Below, piece by piece: positions 43,983-53,851 of a stretch of DNA of 64,000 nucleotides (its first letter is position 1; the number at the start of each line of letters is the position of its first letter). Under the pieces are notes generated by a model. That model was not told where the DNA came from. It made no database searches and saw only the letters and a list, made by a program, of their open reading frames with translations. This DNA is from Rhynchopus sp. YZ270_cl-10 (taxonomy: Eukaryota > Euglenozoa > Diplonemea > Diplonemida > Diplonemidae), in NCBI GenBank assembly GCA_964035575.1, contig OZ037833.1, forward strand, positions 2,728,001-2,792,000, read 5' to 3'. The position numbers and the translations under genes are program-made.

Positions 43983-44193
43983 GTACCTTAGTAGACGATA
44001 GTCTAACAAGGGGGGATTAAAAGGGGAAGGATGGGGGGGTCTGAAAACACCCCGTCAGTACTGAACGGGGGGAGGGGGGGAGGAGATGGAGATGTGGTTT
44101 AACTCGCACCACAAAGTAAACGGGGGGAGCCGTCGTTTCTATTGTAGGAGGGGTTTCTGTTATAAAACCTAGCCAAAAAAACACGTACCCCCC

Positions 44194-44253
44194 ATTTCCC
44201 CCTCTCTTATTTCCTCATATCTCCAACTATACAACAACACCAATTTTCTACAG
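44194..44253 (+). promoter_or_regulatory. Pyrimidine tract and AG: candidate trans-splice acceptor
   Basis: TTTCCCCCTCTCTTATTTCC then a mixed stretch and CAATTTTCTACAG ending at 44253, 66 nt before the ATG at 44320. A second possible AG is at 44280. Confidence 0.4.
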
Positions 44254-44319
44254 ACGGAACACATTATGCAATTTTTTTAGTTTTGTCAAATTTTTGACAA
44301 AAAAACAAAAAAAAAAGAA

Positions 44320-47300
44320 ATGACCGTTTCATGGGAGAATTGGTGGGACCCACCGAATCCTAACACAAAGAGCGGGCAGGTCCGCATTCGGCAGTATCTG
44401 GAGTGGTTGAACGGGTTGGATGTGTTTGGAAGCTTCAGGACGATTGGTGATGTGTCGGAGCTGAGTGATGCACGCGTTCTTGCTGATGTCGTTGAGTTTC
44501 TAGTACCCGGGACAGAACTGCCTCGTGAAGACCACCCCTGCCACGGACCGCGTCGTGCGAACGACCGCACGCCACTCTCAGCAGAGCTGATCCTCCTCGA
44601 AGACGCGCTCATGGTTGTGTGGGAAAACGGAGGTGCCCCGCCCGCATCACACCCAGAACACCTTTACGCCGTGTCCGACATAACCCGGGCTCGCCCCTTC
44701 GCATTGGCCTGTCTCCTTCACGGCATGTTCAAGGCGTTCCTTATGAGTGAAATGGTGCCCAACATGTTGGATATGGTGTTATGGTACAACGGAGTGTTGC
44801 ACCCTTATCAGAAGCAGTTGGTGCGCAGTGCGCAGGCCCTTTTCGATAGCAGTGCGGACAGTTCGGTGGACACACGGCATATCTTTGATGCGGTGGCTTC
44901 TGAGATGGCGGACTGTGCAGTGTGGATCTGCTGCTTCCACGCACACAGCCAGCCTTCTTATGTGCTCGACCTCTCTACAGTCTACTGGAAGCCCGATGCA
45001 AACCAGCCACCACAGCTCCTCGCAAACGCAGGCTTCTGTTTCTCTCTGTTCGAAACCTTTGAAGTAAAACCGCAGTACGCTCTGCGCGATTTCGTTCGAT
45101 TTGCGCACTCAGAGTTTGTCGTGCTGCAGGCATACATTGTGTATAAGGTGCTCAAATTGTACCCATCTGTTGGCGAGGTGAGTGTCCGTGCGCTCAACTT
45201 TTTAGACCAAAGCAGTCTCCTCAGGGCAGCACGGCGCAATGAGGAAAGCGCTGCACGCAGTAGAACCTCAACCAGCCCGGTGCGGGAGAAGAAATCAGCG
45301 AGTCCATCCCCCGGGAGGTCCCCTTCTCGTCGGTCGGTCTCCCCGCATGCAAGCTACGTTGAGATGCTGAAGGGGCACAGCGAGGAGGGGAGTACACGTT
45401 TCCTTTCGCCGTCTCGCTCTTCTCGCGCTTCTCGCACGCCGAGGCAAAACGGAACAAAGCGTGTGGACCCACAACTGACAGTGGACAGTGCACCTTCCCC
45501 GAGGCAAAGGGATGAGGACTTTGTGAGGCAGGTTTTGTTCGCGCAGCGGAGTGTGCCCGAGAAGGTGCCGACGAAGCTGACGAAGATGCTGGAAATGATG
45601 GCAGCGAAGAACAAAAGCGAGCTGCTCAAACTGCCCATCTCCGCACGCAGCAAGGCCATCCTCAACGACCTCGCAGCAAAGCTCTCCCCACAACGCAAGC
45701 CCAGAGCAGCAAGACAGCACAGCGCATCTCCACAACGCACACCGCAACGCACACCAACCAAACCCAAGGTCCGCACACAGACTATCACTATTCCGAAGAA
45801 ATCCCCAAAACCACGGCCCTCAGAGAACCGCACCAGCACCCTTTCCCCTAGACGCCGCACCCGCACCACATCTCCAAAGAAAGCAGAACACACAGCGACA
45901 TCACCCAGAGCCGTTAGTCCTCGCACCCCTAGGAAGACAGCAACACCCAGATCACCTACGTCCCCTACTTCACCTACTTCACCTACTTCACCTACATCAC
46001 CCACTTCACCACGGAGACCAGAGGTGCTGCCCCTTTCCCCGAGGTCTGTTACGTCTGTGTCTGTGGGTGAAGGGGTTGTGGTAGCCGCACCACAGTCAGA
46101 GCCTGCAGTTGTGAGCAGCGCCCCTAGCACAGAGGAGGGGAGCCACCATGAGGACATAGCGCCCGAGGCACCGCCCCCCAGCGAGGTTCTGTTGCCTCTG
46201 AGCCAGCCGAGCCAGAGTGTGGTGTCGACACCACGTGTTGCAAACGAGACGCGACGGCCTAAGGTTGCACCAAAGCTGCATCGGAAAGCATTCCGCTTGG
46301 ACAAAGGCCCCACCGCAGAAGAACTGAAGGAAGCCGAGAGGGTTCGGGTGATGAAAGCTGCGCGGGCAAAGGCGTCGGAGGGGTTGTCCTCAGGGCTGTC
46401 GAGACGGGGTGTGTCGCCTCCCTCTCGGGCGACGTCGGCACCCAAGATCAAGAGAAAGGACGACCCCAGAAAGGACGACGTGCCCACCTTCATGAAGAAA
46501 CCTGAGCCCAAAGTGGAGCCCAAAGCAGTGTCCCGACCGACCACACCAACATCCGCGCCAAAAAGGAGCTCCTCCCTCAGGAGCATGCGGAGTGCTTCTA
46601 GCCGGAGGTCGCTTTCCCATCGACGAGCCTCCGTAGGGAAGGATACCTACGCAGATCCAGGACGGATCTCGCGGAAATCCAGCAAACTCAGCACCGCAGT
46701 GTCAGAAGAATCGCCTCTCGTGCTCCCGGAGGAGGCAGAACCGGACAATATTGAGACCTTAGACCTGCCGGTATCTGGAGCATCTGCGGCATCTGTGGCG
46801 TCTGGGACGGTGTCACAGAAGGACCCCGGTGTGTTGCGTCTTGCGCGAGGCATTTCACCACGACGGCCAAAGATGGGCCACGGCGAGGCAACGTTGCTCA
46901 GTGCAATCCAGCGGCCCCAAGCGGAAGGGGTGGACCGCCTCTCGCCGACACCCATGAGCCCTGCGTACAGTGATGTGGAGAAGGTGGTCGTGGACCTGAT
47001 GTCGCCAGGGGGGTGGCAAGGGGCGTTGACATTGAGCCCGCTTGGTGCGGATCTGAACTTTGCGTCTGTGGAGAAGACGATCATGGAGTTCAACCAGCAG
47101 CCCATCAGGATGTCTCCTGTGGCGGAGGTGGAGCGGAGTGTGCCGGTGGGTGGAGCAGGAGGAGGAGGAGGAGGTGGTAGCGTGCCAATGTCCGCACAGC
47201 AGCGCTGTTCGCCACCACCACCCCTGCCCCCGCCCCTGCCGCAGCGTGCAGGTGGTGCAGGTGCAGACGTGTCGGTAGAGAGTGTGTCAGGTGTGTCGGT

Positions 47301-47972
47301 GTCCGCACGAAGCGACACTGTAGGAGTAATAGATCTTGCAGACGCAGTGCTTGTGGCCGACATGCAGTCGGTAACGCGGAGGTGGGGGACTGAGGTATGT
47401 CGCGCTTTGTTTTGTAGAATCTATAAAATGAGGCTATGAGAGTTCCTAATTCGCCTCTGTCGCACTGACATCGAGGGCGAGACAATAGGATGTTGTTTCA
47501 ACTTTTGGAGGTTTGCATTTATGAAATTTTCACCACAGGTGGGTGCCGAGTCGCCGACCTCTGTCCTGCAGCTGTACGACGCCAACCCACGTCGCGAGCA
47601 CGAAGAGGAGGATATGTACCTCAACCTGGCAGACCACGACGGACCGCCTCGGGTACCAGGTGTCTCTCCGATGATCACACCAACGCGTTCACAGTCGCGC
47701 ACACGCGTTGCGTTGCAGAACCCAGGTATGTTGATTGAGAGCTGGAGCCTATTTATATTTACCAATGTTTTGTTTTCTGTTCGTCTTAGTTTTTCTCATT
47801 TTGTTTACCTGCCCTCTCAGCAGCTCGATTATGTTCATACACTTTTCCCTTCTTCGTATTTACACCACATCTTCCAGATACGACACTCCTAGAACTCTTC
47901 GAAACATGCCTCGCAGACGGAAAGCTTCCCAAGCCAACACGCCAAGCTCCGCCCCCACCTGTACAGAAGTAG
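44320..47972 (+). CDS. CH-like N-terminal domain protein with basic SP-rich tail, 3 exons
   Basis: Exons 44320-47394, 47539-47725 and 47878-47972 give 1,118 aa; the last junction splits a codon and yields a clean ending PPPPVQK. Introns start GTATGT. Residues about 20-65 (IRQYLEWLNGLDVFGSF, then LSDARVLADVVEFLVPG) resemble the start of a calponin-homology/Hook-type domain, and helices continue to about 300. Such domains bind microtubules or cytoskeletal adaptors. From about 310 the chain is disordered and rich in Ser, Pro, Arg and Lys, with many SPR/SPK sites, and has a run of SPT units at about 547-566. Such tails bind microtubules and are cyclin-dependent-kinase targets in many cytoskeletal proteins. 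A Gly/Pro-rich segment is encoded near 47155-47250. I infer a cytoskeletal or basal-body role; the specific family is not recognised. Confidence 0.75.
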
Positions 47973-48129
47973 TCCCCCCACCCCCAGTTCTCCCCCCCCC
48001 TCCCCCCCTCCCTCACCCTCCCGCCACTTCCTTTTAGCGGGTTATGTAAGTAGAGCTTGATTTGGTTAAAGTACCCCCTCCCATCCCTTTTCTTCCTCTC
48101 CCATTCCCTCCCTTCACTTCCTCCCCCTA

Positions 48130-48176
48130 ACACGTTTCTAGAGGTTACACGAGGTCATCCTCCCATTTTTTCTCAG
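48130..48176 (+). promoter_or_regulatory. Acceptor-like TTTTTTCTCAG before the helicase gene
   Basis: CATCCTCCCATTTTTTCTCA followed by G; the AG ends 19 nt before the ATG at 48196. The 223-bp gap from the preceding stop leaves little room for a separate promoter. Confidence 0.45.
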
Positions 48177-48195
48177 ATTGAGGATTTCTCGTTTT

Positions 48196-51100
48196 ATGTT
48201 CGATGGGCTTCTTGATGACAGTGCTCTCCCCGAGAAGGATGGCGATGAATACCCTAGCGTGGACGCGATCCTCACGAAGGTGCTGAACGCGGCCTCCGAG
48301 GCTGATGTCCGCGAGGAGTACTGCGACCTGGCACACCTTCTGGAGAACAACCCGCCGCTCCCTGTGGTGAACCACCTCCCTCTCAAATGGCTTCCACGCC
48401 TGGTCGGCTCCGTAAGCAGCTCTGTAAGGACCTGGGCTGTTACAGTTCTGGAAGGGCACCCGCTTCTTACCAAAGACCCCCCAGCTGCGTCAGCCCTTCT
48501 CAGCGAAAGCGTGCACTGCTATTTAAATCTCATGAGCGAGCAAGAAGCGGAGGTCGTCATCGCATCTGACCCTTCCGATGAGCTGCTCTTCCCCGACGAA
48601 GACGAAGACCTGGACGACCACGACGGCATCCCCCCTTCTCACGACCCTGCAGTGCTGTGGTACGCAGTGTACTATTTGATTGAGATTGGTGGTGCCGACA
48701 CTGCGCGCGACGTTGCCTGGCATATAGTCGATGCGGCAAAGAACGAGGCATACCTGCAAGGCTGCAAAGGGGATGGAGAGTCCTCCGAAGAGGCGAAGGG
48801 GTGGTTTCTGAAGGCGCTCCTCGCAGTGGGTGCTGTGGCTGCAGATGGGGTGGAGGAGTTTACGAGACCATGGTTTCAGATTGTGTTTGATTTGGTGGTG
48901 CCATCGAACGTCGCGCTGTTGTGTGAATTTGTTGCGCTTCATCCAAGCTCTGTTTTGCAGGGGCATATTGATGTGTTGTTGTCGTGCAAATCTCCGGTTG
49001 CGGATTTTCTTGCACTTGCACCGCTTTCAGCAATACCAGGCCAGATTGGCGAAACCGTCTCCGCCACACTATGGCAGAAGCGTAGTGTACAAGAACTTCT
49101 CACCGGAAACACTGCTTCTGAGGCAGCGGAGGTCTGTGTTGCTGTCGCAGGGCGCGCAGTGCAATCTGTTCTGAACGTCATTCAGGAGTGGGGACGGTAT
49201 CTGGCTAGGGTCTATGAGAGTCTTCGCAGAGGGAAGAAGCCTGAGGTTGATGGAACGGCAATCTCCTTTCCGAGGGTGGATTTGCTGTTTAATGGTGTGG
49301 CGCGGTCGTGGGGGTCGCTGCCTTTGGGTTCGAGACAACAGATGTGCGATGCTGTGCTGCCGCTTGCCGCGTTGTTGGATGCGACCGCGGTAGATCACTT
49401 TCTTCGCTTCACACGGTTGGGTGATGCAGGACGTCTTCCTGCACAGTGCTGTGCGACGCCGTTGCAGGCATTGACAGCAATATGCGCTTCAGTTGATTCC
49501 ATCGCTTCATCCGCCTTCAGTGATATGGAGTTGGCAACCTCAACGAATATCATGCGTGCCGCATTCCTCCTCGCCCCGCAGCACTCTTCCGCGCACACTG
49601 CTGTCATCCCTCGAGATAAAAGCGCTTCCGAAGCTTTGGTAACCCTCGTCTCCCAAAGCAGAAAGGCACGACAATGGGTTGGCGTTGCGCTCCGAGCTTG
49701 CTGTGCCCTTGGCGAACGCAAAGAGAACAACGCGGACATGGTGGCAGACGTGATGATGTCGATGTTCGTCCGTTCCTCTACTGGCGTCATCAACGGTCTC
49801 CTGGAAGGGCTGTACCCTTACGTCGAGGACAAATACGTGCATGCGGTACTGATGAGCGCGCAACGTTGTATGGGCATCTGGCGTTGCCTCGGCCTTTCCT
49901 TTGAAACAGTCATGTTAGGTGTGGTGTCCGGCGTTTCAACTGGCCCCTGGTGCCAAGCAGTACTCCGCCTCGCAAAGGTTGCAGAAAGCGATGCAGAACG
50001 GGACAAATGGGCAGTCGCAGTATCCGCCCTAGCCGACCAACAGATCTACGACGGGCGAGACTCTCGGGCACTCTTTGGAAGGGTCCTCAAAAGCTCGCCC
50101 CTCATTCTGGCGGCGATCAAGCGGGTCTCTCTGTATACACCGGCAGCGGCTAGGCTTATTGCGTGGGGTGAAGGGCGGGAGTACATCGCACCACAACCAA
50201 AGACCCCTGAGAAGCCCGCTTCACAGGGGTCTCTCCGAGCACAGTACTCCATTAGCATGCTGGATGACAGCGACGATGTGGAGGAGGTTGAGATGCCACC
50301 GCCGCCTCCGTCGCCGAAGGCAGCTCCGCAGCAGAGGAAGAGCTATCCGACGCCAAGCAAGGTGATTGTGATCGACGATGGAGAGGACGAAGAGAACTTT
50401 GTGAAGATGGCGAAGAAGGTGCTTGCCCCTGCACCACGGATGCCGAGGATGAGCAGGTCGGAGTTGGAGATGCGGAAGTTGGCGAAGGCGGGGGGGCTTG
50501 GGTCTCAGGTGCAGATGGAGATGCAGCCTTGTGGTGCTGCTTTGGTGTACGACAGAAAGCCGAGAGAGGCGAGGACTGCGAATGTGCATGGTCAGAGCCG
50601 TGCCTTGGTGCCGAAGGCGTTCAACAGCTCTGCAGTGGCGCGTGCAGACAAGAAGTTCTTAGACATGCAACGCCAGCAGCGTGAAGGCAACATCAAGCGT
50701 CTCCGTGACCACCGCTACCCACGCCACAAACTCAGCCTCCTCAACGCCATGCTCGAGATCGGGCAGACCCCCTCCGAAGCCCTCCAGAACCTCCCAAAGA
50801 CCTTCGTCAGCGAGGACCACTACGCCAATATGTTCTTCTCCTTCATCATGTACGAGGCACGCGAAAGTCTCGAACGTTCTCTCCAATTCCTCGGATCCGG
50901 CACACCCGACTCAGGTGCCATAGTGGAAATCATTCACGGCAAGCATGAAGTCGTCATAGAATTCCCTTCACGCCCTGTCAACGCTTTCAACGATACAAGC
51001 CTCATCGCAGTCAAGAGTGAGGATATGTCGTACACCGGGTCGCAGCTTATCATTGGGAAGGTTGAAACATACTTTCGCGCGCACAACCAAATTCAGGTTC

Positions 51101-53133
51101 GCTTCACACCGTCGGACTACCGCACATTAACGATGAACCTAGGGCTCTGCGTGCAGCCTGTGGAGAACATTTCCTCAGTCTTTCAGATGGCGTGGGTAAT
51201 CAACAACCTTGCGTACCTTCCTTTGTACCGACACCTCCTGACGGGGGCACCTATGGAGGACGAGGCCACACGCGAACGGCGTCGCACAGTGTACATTGCA
51301 CAGCTCCCACCTGCGTTCAGTGCGCACCTTGAGAAGCACTACAACGAGCTGCAGCGTTCTGCGATTCTCAACTCCTGCGCACAGCGCGAAGGGTTCTCTC
51401 TCATCCAAGGCCCCCCTGGGACAGGAAAGACGCACACCCTGATGGGGCTTCTCTCGCTTCTGCTGCTGAAGGGGAAGAACTGCCATCTGCCACGCTGCAA
51501 ACACATTCTTGTTGTCGCACCTTCTAACACCGCTTGCGACGAAATTGCTGTCCGCATTGGGAACAAAGGTCTTGTCAATGCCGACGGTGTCACATACAGT
51601 CCTAAAATGCTGCGTGCAGGTGTCAGAGCAAAGGTGCACCCCGATGTGCGTCCTGTGTACGTCGAGGACATTGTGGATATGAGGCAAGAAGACAAGGAGA
51701 AGACACGCAGCAACATCGAACAGAAGTACCGCCAAATGCAGCGTTCCCTCGCTACAGAGGAGGACGCACTGCGAGGCATGGAGACAACCTCTGTTCCTGT
51801 AGACCCGGCACTGCTCTTCAACCAGAAGGAGAAGGTGCGTCTGCTGCACGCAAACCTCCGTATTGAGGTGAAGCGTCGTAAGGCTCGCGCAAAAATTGCC
51901 GAAGAAGACAGACGCGCAGAGCGTGTCAAAGTTATCAACGAAGCTGCGATTGTGTGCAGCACCTTAGCCTCTTGTAGAAACCTTCCTCCTGGGTTTGATG
52001 CGATTGTGGTTGATGAGTCTGCGCAGGCTGTGGAGCCAGAGGTATTGCTTGCTTTAAAGTCTGGCGCAAAGCAGTGCATTCTCGTTGGCGACGACAAGCA
52101 ACTTCGTGCAACAATTCTGTCACAACCATGCAAAAAGAACAACTACGGGAGGTCCCTCTTCGAACGTCTCCGTGAAGGCGGTCACGCACCCCATCTGCTA
52201 CGCACACAGTACCGCATGCACCCAAGCATCCGCGCCTTTCCTTCATCAGAGTTCTACGAAAACAAGCTCATGGACAACATTGTCACCGTCAAACGCCCTG
52301 CTCTTGTCAACATCCTCCAACCCCCTTTACCCGATGCAAAGAAGATTGCCCCTGTACTCGCATACAGCGTTCTCAACGTTGAAGGACGTTGCCAAATGAA
52401 CCTTCGTTCCAAATCGTCTTACAACATCGAAGAAGCTGAAGTGGTCTCAGCGTTGATCCAACGGATTACTTCTGAGCTAGGGATTGCCCTGCCAGATATT
52501 GGTGTGATCACACCGTATAAGGAGCAGGTTAAAATGATTCAGGCGAAGACGCTTGGGGTCGAGGTGAACACGGTTGATTCCTTCCAGGGGAGGGAGAAGA
52601 GGGCGGTGATCATTTCATGTGTGCGGGCGGTGGGGCAGAGTGGGTTGGGGTTTGCTGCAGAGGCGGAGCGGATGAACGTTGCGTTAACACGAGGCAAGGA
52701 GTTGCTTATCGTGGTCTGCCACTGCCGTACGATGACGCAAAGCCCGCTCTTTGGGAGACTTATTCTAAACGCCGCACGACGTGGAGTGCTCTTCTCAGAA
52801 TCAGCCTCTGGGGCAAGTTTGCAATACGCGAAAAACCCTTCAATAAAAGACCTCAACGAAGCACTTTCCTCCCTCGAAAGAACTGCTGTCAACAGGTCTC
52901 AAGGTGCTTCGGGGGGAAGGCGGAGGGTGCAGATCAACATTGAAGATGTAGAGCGGAAGGCTTCTCAGGAGGGGAGAAATGATGAAAGGAGAGCGGGAGG
53001 AGGAGGAGAAGGTGGAGGAGCTGCGTTTGCTGTCCCGGTTGATAGGGGGGTGAGAGGGGCGAGATGCGCAGGAGGAAAACGACCTTGGGAACGAGAAGAT
53101 GAAAGCCTATCAGCAAAGAGGAGAAGGAACTGA
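48196..53133 (+). CDS. Sen1/senataxin-like superfamily 1 helicase
   Basis: 1,645 aa, single exon. The start at 48196 is the first ATG after the AG at 48176. The N-terminal 600 residues are helical repeats, as in the Sen1/senataxin N-terminus. A linker has acidic patches and a Pro cluster (EMPPPPPSPKAA). The C-terminal half is an Upf1-like SF1B helicase: GPPGTGKT (1072-1079), VVAPSNTACDEI, VVDESAQAVEPE (near 1273), GDDKQLRAT, RTQYRMHPSIR, TPYKEQ, VDSFQGREK (near 1460) and ALTRGKE (near 1497). A Lys/Glu-rich insert of about 100 residues after the first core motifs corresponds to the stalk/prong region. The basic end AKRRRN is a likely nuclear signal. Sen1-type enzymes unwind RNA-DNA hybrids and end transcription, which is relevant where genes lie in one-way arrays. 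A family H repeat starts 27 bp after the stop. Confidence 0.92.
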   Translation: MFDGLLDDSALPEKDGDEYPSVDAILTKVLNAASEADVREEYCDLAHLLENNPPLPVVNHLPLKWLPRLVGSVSSSVRTWAVTVLEGHPLLTKDPPAASALLSESVHCYLNLMSEQEAEVVIASDPSDELLFPDEDEDLDDHDGIPPSHDPAVLWYAVYYLIEIGGADTARDVAWHIVDAAKNEAYLQGCKGDGESSEEAKGWFLKALLAVGAVAADGVEEFTRPWFQIVFDLVVPSNVALLCEFVALHPSSVLQGHIDVLLSCKSPVADFLALAPLSAIPGQIGETVSATLWQKRSVQELLTGNTASEAAEVCVAVAGRAVQSVLNVIQEWGRYLARVYESLRRGKKPEVDGTAISFPRVDLLFNGVARSWGSLPLGSRQQMCDAVLPLAALLDATAVDHFLRFTRLGDAGRLPAQCCATPLQALTAICASVDSIASSAFSDMELATSTNIMRAAFLLAPQHSSAHTAVIPRDKSASEALVTLVSQSRKARQWVGVALRACCALGERKENNADMVADVMMSMFVRSSTGVINGLLEGLYPYVEDKYVHAVLMSAQRCMGIWRCLGLSFETVMLGVVSGVSTGPWCQAVLRLAKVAESDAERDKWAVAVSALADQQIYDGRDSRALFGRVLKSSPLILAAIKRVSLYTPAAARLIAWGEGREYIAPQPKTPEKPASQGSLRAQYSISMLDDSDDVEEVEMPPPPPSPKAAPQQRKSYPTPSKVIVIDDGEDEENFVKMAKKVLAPAPRMPRMSRSELEMRKLAKAGGLGSQVQMEMQPCGAALVYDRKPREARTANVHGQSRALVPKAFNSSAVARADKKFLDMQRQQREGNIKRLRDHRYPRHKLSLLNAMLEIGQTPSEALQNLPKTFVSEDHYANMFFSFIMYEARESLERSLQFLGSGTPDSGAIVEIIHGKHEVVIEFPSRPVNAFNDTSLIAVKSEDMSYTGSQLIIGKVETYFRAHNQIQVRFTPSDYRTLTMNLGLCVQPVENISSVFQMAWVINNLAYLPLYRHLLTGAPMEDEATRERRRTVYIAQLPPAFSAHLEKHYNELQRSAILNSCAQREGFSLIQGPPGTGKTHTLMGLLSLLLLKGKNCHLPRCKHILVVAPSNTACDEIAVRIGNKGLVNADGVTYSPKMLRAGVRAKVHPDVRPVYVEDIVDMRQEDKEKTRSNIEQKYRQMQRSLATEEDALRGMETTSVPVDPALLFNQKEKVRLLHANLRIEVKRRKARAKIAEEDRRAERVKVINEAAIVCSTLASCRNLPPGFDAIVVDESAQAVEPEVLLALKSGAKQCILVGDDKQLRATILSQPCKKNNYGRSLFERLREGGHAPHLLRTQYRMHPSIRAFPSSEFYENKLMDNIVTVKRPALVNILQPPLPDAKKIAPVLAYSVLNVEGRCQMNLRSKSSYNIEEAEVVSALIQRITSELGIALPDIGVITPYKEQVKMIQAKTLGVEVNTVDSFQGREKRAVIISCVRAVGQSGLGFAAEAERMNVALTRGKELLIVVCHCRTMTQSPLFGRLILNAARRGVLFSESASGASLQYAKNPSIKDLNEALSSLERTAVNRSQGASGGRRRVQINIEDVERKASQEGRNDERRAGGGGEGGGAAFAVPVDRGVRGARCAGGKRPWEREDESLSAKRRRN

Positions 53134-53159
53134 TTTGCAAAAAAAAAGGTGATTGCTTA

Positions 53160-53220
53160 TGGTGTGGCATTGAGGGGGGTGCGCAAAGTAGGTGCAGAAT
53201 GTGCGAATCACCTCAGCCTG
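53160..53220 (+). mobile_element. Family H MITE-like element, diverged copy
   Basis: GGTGTGGCATTGAGGGGGGT then GCGCAAAG and GTGCGAATCACC; it matches the copy at 56181-56252 along its length, but its right end has decayed. Confidence 0.5.
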
Positions 53221-53232
53221 TTTTTCTTTTTT

Positions 53233-53292
53233 GTGATAAATTGTTGAAATAGTGTAGTTGCCTCGGGTTGTGTTGTATAGTTGCAATCTTCG
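53233..53292 (-). repeat. Family E repeat, minus-strand copy
   Basis: Reverse complement reads AAGATTGCAACTATACAACA, then CAACCCGAGGCAACTACACT and ATTTCAACAATTTATC, matching 56384-56454. It shows that the family inserts in both orientations. Confidence 0.65.
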
Positions 53293-53313
53293 TTTATTTT
53301 TTTTTTTTGGAAA

Positions 53314-53454
53314 TGACTGTGTGCCTGCTTACAGTTTCCCTTGTAGACAACTCCAAAATACAACACTGGTTTGATAGCCCGCGGAGTGTCAGTGTCTGCG
53401 TCCCAGAGAGCGTTTTGCACTATCAACTTCACTCATTTTTTGTTTTCTTTGAAA
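53314..53454 (+). mobile_element. Family D element, possible SINE, second long copy
   Basis: CTTACAGTTTCCC and TTTGATAGCCCGCGGAGTGT align with the element at 28838, followed by CAGTGTCTGCGTCCCAGAG, GCACTATCAACTTCACTC and a T run. The D-arm-like part is more degraded than in the first copy. Confidence 0.5.
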
Positions 53455-53479
53455 ACATCCCTAGCCTCTTCATTTTTAC

Positions 53480-53529
53480 AAGGTGACCAAGCATTAATGA
53501 GAGGCTTAGGTTCATCTTTTCTACTTTTT
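53480..53529 (+). repeat. Family B hairpin repeat
   Basis: AAGGTGACCAAGCATTAATG then AGAGGCTTAGGTTCATCTTT. AAGC pairs with GCTT around a longer loop. Confidence 0.6.
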
Positions 53530-53851
53530 GTTGATTACAGAACCTCCCTCAGTGGAGACGTAAACAAAAAATGGGAGAGGTAGGGAGGGGAGAGGGGGAA
53601 ACGGTCTCAGAAGAGGAAAAGGTTTGGGGAAAATGGACAAAAAAAGTCCAACAACCCCCAACACCTTTTTCGGGGAAGGAAAAAAAAAAAAATAGAAACG
53701 AAAAAAAGGGTCGCGAGTTATTCAATTCGTCACCCGGTTATTACTATCATACAGAACAATGAAAATGAAACGAAAGGCCTTTTATTCTCGAACACTTAAC
53801 ACTCACCATCCTCACAAATCTCTCATGTTTCAGATAAAAAAACACAAAATT

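Larger units (their letters stand above)
39563..44319. other. Long intergenic block with repeats and MITEs, no gene seen
   Basis: 4.8 kb, the longest gene-free stretch here. It contains a TC microsatellite, a 138-bp palindromic MITE, a 33-base T run, family B copies, the tail of a family D copy, a small perfect hairpin and a short direct repeat. Short T-rich open frames have no protein-like composition. Confidence 0.7.
53134..53851. other. Intergenic block packed with four different repeats
   Basis: 718 bp holding, in order, copies of families H, E (minus strand), D and B, then a purine-rich stretch (GGGAGAGGTAGGGAGGGGAG) and the leader of the next gene. An acceptor-like CATGTTTCAG ends at 53833, 18 nt before the chosen ATG. 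Confidence 0.65.

Noticed and set aside
45354-46586. Minus-strand open frame of 410 codons opposite the SP-rich gene
   Set aside because: Low-complexity shadow of the Ser/Pro/Arg-rich tail; the sense frame continues through two well-supported introns.
53759-53851. Upstream start of the secreted protein at 53759
   Set aside because: It would put 31 mostly basic residues in front of a good signal peptide, and an acceptor-like AG lies between the two ATGs.
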